Shown here: piece after piece, positions 53,375 to 63,787 of the stretch
Layout: each line of letters begins with the position of its first letter
Numbering within the stretch: position 1 is the stretch's first letter
Source of the DNA: Bettongia penicillata ogilbyi
Taxonomy: Eukaryota; Chordata; Mammalia; Diprotodontia; Potoroidae
Reading direction: 5' to 3'
Assembly: GCA_023548195.1 (NCBI GenBank)
Contig: JAJHZJ010000400.1
Location: 620,001-684,000 of the forward strand
Length of the DNA: 64,000 bases
Notes under the pieces: model-generated
What the model saw: only the letters and a program-made list of their open reading frames with translations
What the model was told of the DNA's origin: nothing
The model's database searches: none
Program-made: the position numbers and the translations under genes

Positions 53375-53650
53375 ATTGATCAAGTGCTTTCTAAGCCAAG
53401 TACTCTGATAAGTCTTAAAGATACAAACTGAAGCAAAGAGATACTCCTTATTCCTGAGGAGCTCACATTCTATTGGGGGGGAGGGGAACACAACACATAA
53501 TGGGGACTTGAAAAACAGGAGAGGGAATATAGGTAAAAAGGGAATTGAGTCAGAAGTGAAGTGAGCATAGCTAGGTTCCTCATCAAAGGATGAACTGGAT
53601 TAGGGCCTTAGGAAGGAGATATTTCCAACATGGGAAAGTTGTTGGCAAGG
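53375..53650 (+). mobile_element. Family B repeat, long copy
   Basis: TGCTTTCTAAGCCAAGTACT, AAAGATACAAACTGAAGCAA, TGAGGAGCTCACATTCTATT, ACACAACACATAATGGGGAC and GCCTTAGGAAGGAGATATTT. Confidence 0.6.
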
Positions 53651-53660
53651 ATGTGAACAG

Positions 53661-53676
53661 TTAGGGTTAGGGTTAG
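53661..53676 (+). repeat. Short telomere-like run
   Basis: TTAGGGTTAGGGTTAG, 2.7 units. Too short to call an interstitial telomere. Confidence 0.9.
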
Positions 53677-53769
53677 AAATCCGTCAGGAGTACTTGAGGG
53701 GCCATTCTAAAGAACAGTTTTCAGAGGTGAAACTGATCAACCTATCTAGCAGATTTTTAAAAAAGAGAT

Positions 53770-55470
53770 GCCATGTTGTATTAGAAATGTCAGTTTTAGC
53801 AATAAGAGAAGAAAAAGAAATTGCGGGAATAAGAATAGGAAGTGAAGGAAAAAAAAACTATCACTCTTTGCAAACAGTATGATGGTATACTTAATCAACT
53901 CAAAACTACTTTAAATAATTAACAGCTTTAGCAAAGTCACAGGATATAAAATAAACCTACATTAATCATCAGTATTTCTGTATATTACCAATAAAGCCCA
54001 GCAGTGAGAGATAGAAAGAGAAATTCCATTTGAAATAAGTGTAGAAAATATAAAATATTTGGGAGTCTACCTGCCAAGACAAACTCAAGAACTATAGGAA
54101 TGTAAAACTGGACATTTTTCATATAATTTAAGTCAGATCTAAACAATTGGAAAAAATATCAGTTTGTTCACGGGTAGGTGAGCTAATAGAATGAAAACAG
54201 CAATTCTCCCCAAATTAATTTACTAATCAGTGCCATACCAATCAAACTACCAAAAAATGTTTTATAGAGCTAGAGAAAAAAAAAAGAAAAATTCATCTGG
54301 AAGAAAAAAAAAAGATCAAGAATATTAAGGGAATTAATGAAAAATTGCATAGGCAGGTGTCCTAGCCATATCAGATCTAAAACTTTATTATAAAGAGACA
54401 AAAATCAAAACTATTTGGTACTGAATAAGAAATAGAGTGGTAAACCAGTGGTATAGGTGGGATACACAAGAAACAGTAGCAAAAAAGTATAGTAATCTAC
54501 TTTTCAATAAATTCAAGGACTCCCATCTTCTGGGATAAAAACTCACTATTTGAGGAAAACTGCTAGGGAAACTAGAAAAATAGCATGACAGAAATTAGGC
54601 ACAGATCAATATCTCACACTATATATACCAAGATAAGGTCAAAATGGCTACAAGATTTAAAAATAAATGATGATACAATAAGTAAATTAGGAGAGCACAG
54701 ATGTGTTTACCTGTCAGATCTATGGAAAAGGGAAGAACTTATGACCAAATGACAGAGAACATTATGAAATGCACAATTGATCATTTAGATTACATTAAAT
54801 TAGAAAGATTTTTATGCACACACACACAAAACAAAACAAAACAAAAACAAAACCAAAAAAAGCGATTCTACCAAGATTAGAAGGAAACCAGAAAGCTTGG
54901 AAAATTATTTATTTTTAACTTCCATCTTTTACTTATATAAGATTTTGAGTTCTAAAATTCTCCTCTTCCCTTTGATCCAGCAATACCACTATCTGTATCC
55001 CAAAGAGATCATATAAAAGGAAAAAGGACCTACATGCTCAAAAATATTTATAACAACTTTTTTTTTTTTTGTGGAGGCAAAGAACTGGAAATTGAAGGGA
55101 TGCACATCAGTTGGTGGTTGGCTGAACAAGTTATTTTATATGAATGAAATGGAATACTATTGTTCCATAAGAAATGATAAGCTGATGGACTTCAGAAAAA
55201 CCTAGAAAGACTGATATGAACCGATGCTGAGTGAAGTGAGCACAACCAAGGGAACACTGTATACAGGAACAGCTGCATTGCGCAAATGATCAGATAATCA
55301 ACTATGACAGACTTAGTTCTTCTCAGCGATACAATGATTCAAGATAATTCTAATAGACTCTTGATGGAAAATGCTATCCACATCCAGAGAAAGAACTGTG
55401 TGTTTAAAATACAGATGGAAACAGACTATTTTCATGGAGATTTCTTCAGAGTCCAAAACCCTTTCCCCCT
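53770..55470 (+). mobile_element. L1 relic, ORF2 RT to 3' region, sense
   Basis: The frame near 53790 reads LEMSVLAIREEKEIAGIRIG, the L1 ORF2 RT segment just before its catalytic motif (family form LARAIRQEKEIKGIQIG). Downstream, LAISDLKLYYKETK near 54365 matches the later ORF2 motif. The 3' block follows: TTTGATCCAGCAATACCACT, ATCCCAAAGAGATCATATAA, GTGGAGGCAAAGAACTGGAA, AAAAACCTAGAAAGACTGAT, CAGAGAAAGAACTGTGTG. About 0.5 kb of the usual L1 is missing between 54900 and 54975, where an antisense piece sits. Stops and frameshifts throughout. Confidence 0.75.
54903..54972 (-). mobile_element. Short antisense L1 3' tip inside sense L1
   Basis: Reading in reverse gives GAATTTTAGAACTCAAAATC followed by an A-rich end, the final bases of L1/HAL1 (compare GAATTTGGAACTCAAAGTTT at 29106). 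It sits exactly at the internal gap of the sense L1. Confidence 0.5.
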
Positions 55471-57605
55471 CATCTGGTAAGTCTGATGCCCTTCTCCCTC
55501 CTCCAATCTCAACCTCCTACCTTTGTTGAGCTCACCATTCTTTGTGAGTAAAACCCAGGTTACCAGGTTCATCATGGAACACTCTGGTAAGGATATTCTT
55601 TTTCTTTCTTTTTTTTTTAAACTACATATCTAACTATATGTCTCTTGTCCCTCTCTATACCTTTGTTGCTTTTTGAAACTTCAGGCCTCTAAAAAGTTGA
55701 AACTGCATGCCACTGTAACTCTGTGTCTCTGTATGGACTGTGACTACATACTTTGTTAGAACTGTTTGTGCCTGTGTTGTCATTTTGCCTGTGTTTGTGC
55801 TTTGTAAAATGTCTGTGTCACGTTTGAATTATTTATAGATTCTATTAACTTGAAAAATTTTAAATGCAGCCAGACAGAAAATTTTTTTTCACATTTGTAG
55901 CCAAAGAGTTTAGAACACTAGGAAAAGATGAATGAACTTTCATATTTGAAGCAATTGTCCCAGTAAACAGGACTAACTGTCACTTTAGGCTTTCTGTGGC
56001 AGATTAGGCTATAAGAAAAGAGAAAAAGAAAAAAATATTCTGCAAGTCACTTCCTCTACCCTCTGTGCTCCCCCTCCCCCATCATTTCAGCTTGGACCAT
56101 GTTGGAATTGCAGAAATAAAGTCATATAATAAAAGTTTCTAGAAGTGCTTAACACATCTTGACATTTTTTGGAGATTTTAAGATTAATCATTTTAATATT
56201 TCAGAGGAAAACTCCTAAGACATTGGTGTAACATAGGTACTCACTCCCTTCTGCAATATCTTAGTAGGTTTTGCGGTACCAGTTTGTGGAATTTGTTTCA
56301 AGGAAAAATGAGATTAAATTTTATGAAAATTAAAAGTAAATAATATTATTGTCCTAGGACAATTAAGGAAGGCACTTAGTTGGGAAGTAATCCCATAGTG
56401 AAGAAAGAAAAAAAAATAGGTAAAAGATTTGTGCTTTATAGCAACCTCTTAATAACCCTTCATTGAATGACTGTTTAAACCTGAGATCCCTTTAACTCTC
56501 CCAGTTCAGAGACCCTCTCTCTGTTAACCCCTCTCATCTCTGATGAGATTCCCAAATATATGTTGAAAAAATGCTGGAAAAATGTAGAGTGTCCTCTAAT
56601 ATCTTGATATTATGAAAATAAATATGCTAACTTGCTTGATTTGCTAAACTCACCAATTATCCAGGTAACTGAGGGGAGCTGTGTGGTACTGACTTGACTA
56701 ATTAGGATAAAGAATGACTAGGCAAATCTGCAATTGTTTTGTGGTTACCAAGACTAAATACAGCTGGAAGTATAGAACCAATGATCCTAAAACTACCTTA
56801 GTTCAAGCAGCCTTGAGTGGCTCCTGAGCTATCAGCTAACCCCCAAATTTGGAGACATCTTCTTGTCAGTACTCAAGATTTGAACCCTCTGCTTCATCAT
56901 GCTTATCTTTTGTAGTATTCAGTGTGCCAAAAAGTCAGATCCCTTGTTCTTGGCACTCTCCATCTATAACATGTCCCTTCTTTCCTGGGGTCAGCCTATT
57001 TCCCACCTCCCTTTGATAGAAAATACACAAACCACTCGCTGCTATCCCCAAATTGAATTGTTTCAGTATTAGGTTGTCTGCTCCATTTGTCCATATCTGT
57101 ATGTGCTTAACAATGATCATTCTTGACTTTTAAAGGCACAGTCTCCCTCTGGTTTTCTTCCCTTTGGAAGATCCAGGAAAGAAAGTTTTTGCCTCAGTTT
57201 ATAATGTAATCTTATTGACTGAGGGGATAACATATTCTTCATGTGATTGAGTTTTCAGTTTAGTAGAACATTCAATCGTTTTTTGTTATATTTGCATGGA
57301 AACATTTAGGCTTTCTAAATATGAAATGAGAATTAATGTTATTTATTATCTTGATACTTTGTAAACTCCATGAAAACAAAATAGTTTTTCCTTCTTCCAA
57401 TTGCTCCAAATCAGAATTATATTAACATTTGCATTTTGTCTTGTCTTCTTAGATTGTCAACTCTTGAAGCTCCTTGAGACCATGGTATATCATTATATAC
57501 TCTTATCAGGATCACTATATCTTTACTAATGTCTAGCCTGTCACTTAAGACAGTTCCCCACTTAACTCTTATTCACCTTTTCTAACTTAATTCTTATGGA
57601 CTTTT
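55471..57605. other. Mostly unassigned sequence
   Basis: The first 400 bases may hold more L1-derived 3' sequence (T run 55609-55618). The rest to 57605 has no recognisable element or coding frame; small pyrimidine-rich parts only. Confidence 0.4.
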
Positions 57606-57609
57606 TAAA

Positions 57610-57912
57610 GTCTGAATTCTAGATATTTCCCCAAACTCTATATTCCACCCTACCCCCACCCTACTCTTCATATAGACCATTCCCCTTGACTGTATGGTTC
57701 TTTCTCCTCATCTCAGTCTCAGAGTACTGATTTTCCTTAAAAGTCTTCCCATTTATTTCTTCTCTCTTTCATGTTAGTGTTCTCTACTTGCTTTTTAAAT
57801 CTTGAATCTTACTGGTGAAAGTACCTTTTGATTAGGAACTATTTATATTTTGTTCTATTTGATTTTATGTTCATTACCTAGCATATGTAGGTGGTTAATA
57901 AATGTTCAGTGA
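57610..57912 (+). mobile_element. L2 3' end
   Basis: TCTCTCTTTCATGTTAGTGT, GAATCTTACTGGTGAAAGTA, CATTACCTAGCATATGTAGG and TGGTTAATAAATGTTCAGTG. Confidence 0.6.
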
Positions 57913-58154
57913 GTTGAACAGAAATAATTACTTAGAACTTGCTTTTTTATAAGAAAATAGTTGGTAATATTTCAACTCCATACTACTATTTGGCTCACAA
58001 GGTTGGGGTGAGTTCTGTGTACAGTAATATATGAAAAACACTTGATGTGCAAAGAAATAATTTTTAAAATAAATTTCTAATTTTGCCATTAAAGTTTAGT
58101 AATGATCATAAGTGATCAGAGATAAGATTTTTAGCTTTCTTTCCATAGAGGCTG

Positions 58155-58485
58155 CTGTGTGTGTGTGTGTGTGTGTGTTCGTCCTTTGTTGCTGAAGAAG
58201 ACCATGACATCAGAGAAACAATGACAAGACTTTATTTTGTTTTGTTTTGTTTTTTGAGTAAGAAAGGGCTGTGCAGGTCACTAGTTTCATTTCTCCTGCA
58301 GAGTCATCTGAATCCTGTAACCAGATACTCGTCAGGATGACTGGAGATGACCCAGGATGAGGTTAAGTAACTTGCCCAAGGTCACACAGCTAGTGAGTGT
58401 CTAAGTGTCTGAGGTGAGATTTGAACTCAGGTCCTCCTGACTCCTGCACTGGTACTCTATCCACTGCACCACCTTGCTACGACTC
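58155..58485 (-). mobile_element. Full-length tRNA-headed SINE with RTE-like tail, antisense
   Basis: On the plus strand from left: (GT)n tail 58157-58180, TTCGTCCTTTGTTGCTGAAG, an inserted (TTTTG)n patch, AAAGGGCTGTGCAGGTCACT, GTCAGGATGACTGGAGATGA, then the CORE/tRNA part GGTTAAGTAACTTGCCCAAG, GTCACACAGCTAGTGAGTGT, TTTGAACTCAGGTCCTCCTG and GGTACTCTATCCACTGCACC. This copy joins the tRNA head to the RTE-like tail found alone in 3606 and 22527. Confidence 0.85.
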
Positions 58486-58739
58486 CATAGAGGCTATGAA
58501 TTAAGGGTATGTACTAGACTTTAAGGTTACTCTTTAAAAATACTTAAAAGTTCTAAAAATACTCTAAAGCACTTTAGAAGTAGTCACTCTCTAATAAGCA
58601 ATTGATATGTAAATTAAGGTCATTATTTGATCATTAAAGAAATCCCCTAAGGACCTCTACTAGACAACACTTTGTTAGCCTAGTTTTAGGTCCGGTAAGT
58701 TATCAGAAAGATCATTTACTTGAAAACTTTCTGTAATTC

Positions 58740-58905
58740 AGATTTATTCCCCCATTTACTCCAGATTAGTAAAATATTAATTCCTCATATTTCTCACTAG
58801 ATTATAAACTTTGAGGTCCTAGCGATCATGTCTTATATTGCCTATACTCAACAAAGCACTTCTCACAGCATGTGTGTTCAATAAATGTTATTGACCCACT
58901 GACTG
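58740..58905 (+). mobile_element. L2 3' end
   Basis: TTCTCACTAGATTATAAACT, GAGGTCCTAGCGATCATGTC, CTCAACAAAGCACTTCTCAC and TTCAATAAATGTTATTGACC. Confidence 0.7.
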
Positions 58906-60045
58906 AGTCATAAAAGACATTTAAGCCTTCTTGAAGTACTGTACTTAGTTATAGAGAATGTAGGGCTGAATTACATCTTCTTCAGTCATTCTGGGAAGTC
59001 TCTTTACTATTAAAAACCTCCAACTCTGTTCAGTATTTAAATTTCAGTTAAGTTAATTTTCACTGTCGATGAAAGGAGACACACTCATATAAAAGCTCTC
59101 CAGACTCTTCTTTGACTTGCAGCATATTCTTTCTAGTGTAGTTGAATCATTTTTTTCCCTTGGCCCTCTCAATTATCCCTGGAACAGAAGGTGATTTCCA
59201 TTTTTGGAAAATTAACCTTTTACCCACCACTGGGGCTTTTGAAACGCTTTGCTTTTGTTGTGATCTAAATCACTCAAGAAAATGTGGAAAACTCCAAGGG
59301 AAGGTCAAAAGCTTATTTTTCAGTCACAAAGAAAGCAGTTATTGTCAAGTACAACTAAATTTACCCTGAGGGGGAAAAATCAAAGTGTTAACTACATTTC
59401 AATAAGATTCATAAGATGATTTTATATCTTACCACATAGCTGGATAGAAAATTTCTCATTTTTTGCCCCCCACATATAGCATGGAATATTGTACAAAATC
59501 AGCCACTGGGACAGGATAAGTCTGAGTGACTCCTATGTTTTAACTGTCCTCAAACAATGGCTATACTGCTCAATCAGCCTTCAGGAGAGGGTTCTTTCTC
59601 CTTGGACTAATCCCACCTCCTATAAAGCATCCCAGACATAAAGTCTCCAGACCACTTGAGGCAGGTTCCCCACCCCTGAACTAATCCCATCTTCCAATAA
59701 AGTTGCAATGGGGAGGAATTAAAAGATACTAATCCTACCTCCTCATTGAAAGGTCTACTAATCAAGATTATTTTATCCTCATATGTAAATTGTTTTACTA
59801 CAGTCTAATGAAAGCAACTTAAAGTTGAAATTTGGTAGCCTTCCCCACCACCTTGGCCTGATGCCTTAGGGTGTAATGAACTACTCCTGTCTTATTTCCT
59901 GAGTTTGCCTTTAATTGAGCAGGGCAAGGTCTGAATTCCAAGTCAACTTTTTTAATCTCTTCTTCCCCAGAAATGAAGCATTTCTGCCAAGAAGGGAAGC
60001 AGGAAGTCGGCCCACAAACCTGACCACTCATTGTCCAAAGTGCTA
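58906..60045. other. Unassigned sequence with three imperfect short repeats
   Basis: ACTAATCCCACCTCCTATAA (59606), ACTAATCCCATCTTCCAATA (59680) and ACTAATCCTACCTCCTCATT (59728) recur at 49-75 bp spacing. They may be promoter-like repeats of an LTR relic, but no TATA/AATAAA pair is clear. No gene. Confidence 0.4.
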
Positions 60046-60054
60046 CAGTTAATA

Positions 60055-60118
60055 ATCCTCCGAAGCTGGATTTGAACTCCAGGACCAGGGCTGTATCCAC
60101 TGAGCCACCTACCTACCT
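60055..60118 (-). mobile_element. SINE tRNA-head fragment, antisense
   Basis: ATTTGAACTCCAGGACCAGG and CTGTATCCACTGAGCCACCT are the reversed B-box and head of the tRNA-headed SINE. The body is absent or unrecognisable. Confidence 0.6.
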
Positions 60119-60264
60119 CATTGTTAGTCTAGGGGATGTGATTTTTGTATTCAAGCCAAACTCCTAATCCCTATTCCTGAATAGGGAAAGCACTCCCACT
60201 CCCATGCTTGATCCATGATTTGACTTTTCACCAAATACCAGTTCCACAATAAACGTATGTGGTA

Positions 60265-60537
60265 GGTGAGATATTTCACCTCAGACACTTGACACTCACC
60301 AGCTGTGTGACCTTGGGCAAGTCATTTAACCCCAATTGCCTCATCCTGGGTCATCTCCAGTCATCCTGATGAATATCTGGTCACTGGATTCAGATGACTC
60401 TGGAGGAGAAGTGAGGTTGGTGACCTGCACAGCCCTCCCTCACTCAAAACAAAATCAAGTGCAAGTCATGTCGTCATGTCTCTGATGGCATTGTCTTTTT
60501 TGGCAACAAAGGACGAGCGCACACACACACACACATA
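60265..60537 (+). mobile_element. tRNA/CORE SINE with RTE-like tail, sense, (AC)n end
   Basis: Begins in the head (TTTCACCTCAGACACTTGAC). Then ACCAGCTGTGTGACCTTGGG, CATCCTGGGTCATCTCCAGT, ACAGCCCTCCCTCACTCAAA, TTGGCAACAAAGGACGAGCG and an (AC)n tail at 60520-60535. It mirrors the copy at 58155-58485 only 1.8 kb away, making an inverted pair. Confidence 0.85.
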
Positions 60538-61912
60538 GTAGGTAGCAAAGGAATCCACTTATGCAAGTATATAGCAAAAGAAATTAAAAAAAATATTCAT
60601 AGGGGAACATACATCAAGCAATACAAGTTAAAGTTCGTATTTGAAATAAAGTAACTCCTCAATTAAGAGAGAGTCTTTGCTATTTAACAGAGGAAACTCC
60701 TCAGGGTCTTTAGCATATGGACATGCTGGAAATTTATATCTCCTTTCCTCTCAGCTTCTTCCTAGAGTCTTTTTTTCCCTTTTGCAATGTGGGGCAGGTA
60801 TTGCCCAGGGTCTAGAAGATAATGTTTCTGAAAACTTAAAGGAAAGACTGGAGCTCTCCTGTTCAATTCTAGCCAATTTCACTCCACTCCTCAAACACCA
60901 AGGATAGCAGAGTCCCATGCCAAATGAGTTTTGTGACTCAGGTTACATATTTATTTAATTGATAAGCAAACATTTAAAAATGCCTCTTGTTTTTTAAAGA
61001 AAAAAGGGAGGAGGGAGAAAAACAGTCTAGTCCTGAAGAAAGTCTATTTTATAGAGAGAGTAGGGTAGGGTAAGAAGTAATACATGCATCCTACTTTGGG
61101 TTTATAGTTTAATGAGGCAAACTTAAAAGGCCACCTATTTGTAGTAATATTGTTGTTTCAAGCACAGTTATGAAATATGGGAATGGTTCTTGATTGGGCA
61201 TCCAGTTAGAGAAAATTCTCTGGCAATCAACTGGAAGATTAGAATAGCAACCTTGCATTAGGAAAGGTCCCTCTCTCCCATGTGCTTGCTGGGTCCAATC
61301 TGGGCCCTCAGGTTCCAAAGAGAGGGAGACAAGAAAATTAAAAGGATTTGGTCAGATGGATACTTAAGAGAAAAAACAAGACAAGATCAGTGAGAAGTTG
61401 TCTTAAACAGAATTAAATGAGAAGATTAGAAATGATGCCTGTTATACCTATCTAAAGTAAGGTATAGCAGTGTTTCTCCAATACCCCCCTCCCCAGCTCC
61501 AGCCACCTGACTGTCTGCCTCCCCGCCCCCACACACACATATTTTCCTCTCCCTCTCTCATCTATCTCTTCTCATCCATCTATTCAGGACCAGAAGACAG
61601 GGTTTTTTTGTTCTCTTTTTTTTCTCTCCTTCCCCTCCAGAATAGGTTTTTTAGTTACCTTAAGAGAGAGAAGAAAGGGGATTTAGGGCATCTAGTAGCA
61701 GTGCCATCACAATTCCCTTTATTAAGCCTAAGTTTGCAAGAGAGACTGAAAGGGGAAAGACAAATGGGGGTGAGGTATGACTGTGCTTTTAAAATCAAGA
61801 GCATTCACTTGGGTGACTGGAACACTGGGGGAAAAAAACAGAGGAGAACTTGTGGTCCTTCCTCATGCCATACCATAGCTCGGCAAACATACCCACATAA
61901 ATATAGGAAATA
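60538..61912. other. Unassigned sequence
   Basis: Contains a pyrimidine-rich stretch (61470-61640). A 160-codon plus frame at 61470-61952 spans this low-complexity part and ends in GATA repeats; no domain, not called. Confidence 0.4.
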
Positions 61913-61945
61913 TATAGATATAGATATAGATGATATAGATATGAT
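61913..61945. repeat. (GATATA)n microsatellite
   Basis: ATAGATATAGATATAGATGA units. Confidence 0.8.
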
Positions 61946-62084
61946 AAGGTGATGGGACCTGGACCCCTGAAAGGAAAAGATCATGTCTTTGAAAGCAACC
62001 CAGTCCCTGATTTTTTCTGTAATTTCAGCAGCCCAGATCACTGGAGACTGACCAAGACCACTGGCTCTCTCCAGCCCACGTAGA

Positions 62085-62437
62085 TCTCTTGACATTGCTT
62101 TTACTGTCTCACTTAGCCTACCCCAGACTGCTTGCACATATTACCACTCCTTAATCCCATCTAGATCACCTAATCAGCCCACTTGATAGATTTTTCAGTT
62201 ACACCTGGCCTGCTCCCCTCCCCCAACTACTTACCACCCCTTAATCCTATCAAGATGCTTTCAATGTCCTCTTTTGTATATAAACATCAGTCTCACCCAC
62301 ATTAAGTTGCAAGTCCACTTGGAAACTGCCTGTTTCTATTGCTGTTACAATAAACCTTGCTGCTTTGACTAGAAGACATTTGAGTGAGTAGATGCAGACC
62401 AGTACTCTGACACTTTGGGGTTCCCAGCAACACTAAA
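62085..62437 (+). mobile_element. Retroviral-type LTR relic (promoter and polyadenylation parts)
   Basis: Two 26-bp direct repeats (TTACCACTCCTTAATCCCAT at 62141 and TTACCACCCCTTAATCCTAT at 62231, 90 bp apart) precede TATATAAA at 62277-62284 and AATAAA at 62349-62354. A U5-like stretch ends TACTCTGACA near 62412 or CAGCAACA near 62432. This U3-R-U5 order with a short R resembles an endogenous retrovirus LTR. The left end and target duplication were not found, and no viral genes lie beside it in this window. Confidence 0.55.
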
Positions 62438-62617
62438 CTGCATCAGATATAGATGTTTATTTCATACCCATACATATTTGTATGTGCATGTATTTACATA
62501 AACACATATGGAAGTATATCTATATTCATTTATAATGGCATATGCAACAATCAAGAAGTTGCCAGTTTGATTAGAACAGAAAGTGTGAGAAAGGAGGGGA
62601 AGGAGGGAATGAGCATT

Positions 62618-62812
62618 TCTTAGACTCCACCATATCCCAGACACTACAGTAAGTGCTTTACAAGTATTTTTTCACTTGATCCTCACAAAAAGTTTGTGAG
62701 CTAAGTGCCACTATGATCTCCATTTTATAGTTGAGGAAAACAAAGGTTAAGTGACTTGCCCAGGGTCACATAGTTAGCTAATAAGTGTCTAAGGCTAGAG
62801 ATGGGGAGTGAT
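62618..62812 (-). mobile_element. MIR/CORE-SINE, antisense
   Basis: GACACTACAGTAAGTGCTTT, TGATCCTCACAAAAAGTTTG, CTCCATTTTATAGTTGAGGA, GTTAAGTGACTTGCCCAGGG and GTCACATAGTTAGCTAATAA. Confidence 0.8.
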
Positions 62813-62954
62813 ATGACTTAAGAATGTGTAGGTATATGGGTGTGACAAAACAAAGCCCTTCAAATGACCAGGTGAAGATGTTTGTATTTAAATTTAGATG
62901 AAATAGTCACAAGAGACTGATGCTGATTAACAGCTCTTTTTTTTCCTTCTCTTT

Positions 62955-63500
62955 AAATGTTGGCCTTCAAGGATATTTATAATCCTAACCCATCATCCTG
63001 TTCAACTTTATTCTATATTATTCTCCCCAACATTACAGTGAAATATGTCAATCACACTTCTTTCTGTCCCTTGAGTACTATACTGTATTGTTTCATTTCT
63101 ACACCCCGATTCCTTGTGCTTAGAATGTTTTTTTTTTCCCACTTTCACCTGATGAATGGTTTCCAATACTAACTTCTTCATAAATCCTTCTCTGAACCCC
63201 TCATCAGCAATGTTCTTGCCCTCCCTCCCATACTTCCCCACTCAGGACCTCAGGTATGATTTTGAATCCATTTATCCTGTGTTTTAGGATCATAGGATGA
63301 AAAGATTTATGTGTCTCATGTGATCCAACCACTTCGTTTTATAGATGAGAAAACAAAAGCCTAGAAAGGTTTGTGTCATCTGCTTGTAAGACCTTCAATT
63401 TGCAAGAAAATTATTTCATGCTTTATCTAATATTTATCTTTTTTAGTATCTAACATGGTACTTTGCACAGAAAGGACATTTTATAGTTGTTATATTTATT
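62955..63500 (+). mobile_element. L2 3' end interrupted by a SINE-like relic
   Basis: 62960-63270 holds TCTTCATAAATCCTTCTCTG, ACCCCTCATCAGCAATGTTC and earlier L2-like CTTGTGCTTAGAATG. 63415-63500 resumes with AGTATCTAACATGGTACTTT and GCACAGAAAGGACATTTTAT. The gap is filled by the relic at 63280-63410. Confidence 0.6.
63280..63410 (+). mobile_element. SINE-like relic ('GATCCAACC' type)
   Basis: TTAGGATCATAGGATGAAAA, TCTCATGTGATCCAACCACT, TTTATAGATGAGAAAACAAA and AGCCTAGAAAGGTTTGTGTC, as at 8686 and 16780. Confidence 0.65.
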
Positions 63501-63530
63501 AAAGAAGTAATTAATTTATCTTATTTATTC

Positions 63531-63787
63531 AAATTGGGTCACCTCAGTCGCACAGTGGATAGAGTTCCAGACCTGTAGTCAGGAAGATTCATCTTCCTGG
63601 GTTCAAATCCAGCCTCCAATACCTACTAGCTGTGTGACCCTGGGAAATCATTTAACTCTATTGGATTCAAGTCCCCATCTGTAAAATGGGCTAGAGAAGA
63701 AAATGCAAACCACTCTCCTATCTTTGCCAAGAAAACCCCAAATGGGGTCAGTAAGAGACAGATACGACTGAACAGAAGCAAAAATAA
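63531..63787 (+). mobile_element. tRNA-headed SINE, sense, near full length
   Basis: Head TCGCACAGTGGATAGAGTTC, RNA polymerase III B-box-like GGTTCAAATCC at 63600-63610, core TAGCTGTGTGACCCTGGGAA, CATCTGTAAAATGGGCTAGA and tail side TTTGCCAAGAAAACCCCAAA, GACAGATACGACTGAACAGA. An 11-bp B box matching the GGTTCRANNCC consensus supports a pol III origin. Confidence 0.88.

Noticed and set aside
53117..53376. Frames rich in RQTE/RDRE (plus) and SVSLSL (minus)
   Set aside because: Pure translations of the GACA/GAGA microsatellite on both strands.
53661..53676. Interstitial telomeric sequence
   Set aside because: Fewer than three TTAGGG units, expected to arise by chance; no flanking degenerate telomere repeats.
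61470..61952. 160-codon plus-strand frame
   Set aside because: Starts in a pyrimidine-rich low-complexity tract and ends in GATA repeats; no domain recognised. Second longest frame overall, but not protein-like along its length.
63531..63610. Possible functional tRNA gene
   Set aside because: The B box is good, but the sequence continues into a SINE core and tail and there is no cloverleaf-compatible 3' half, so this is a SINE head.
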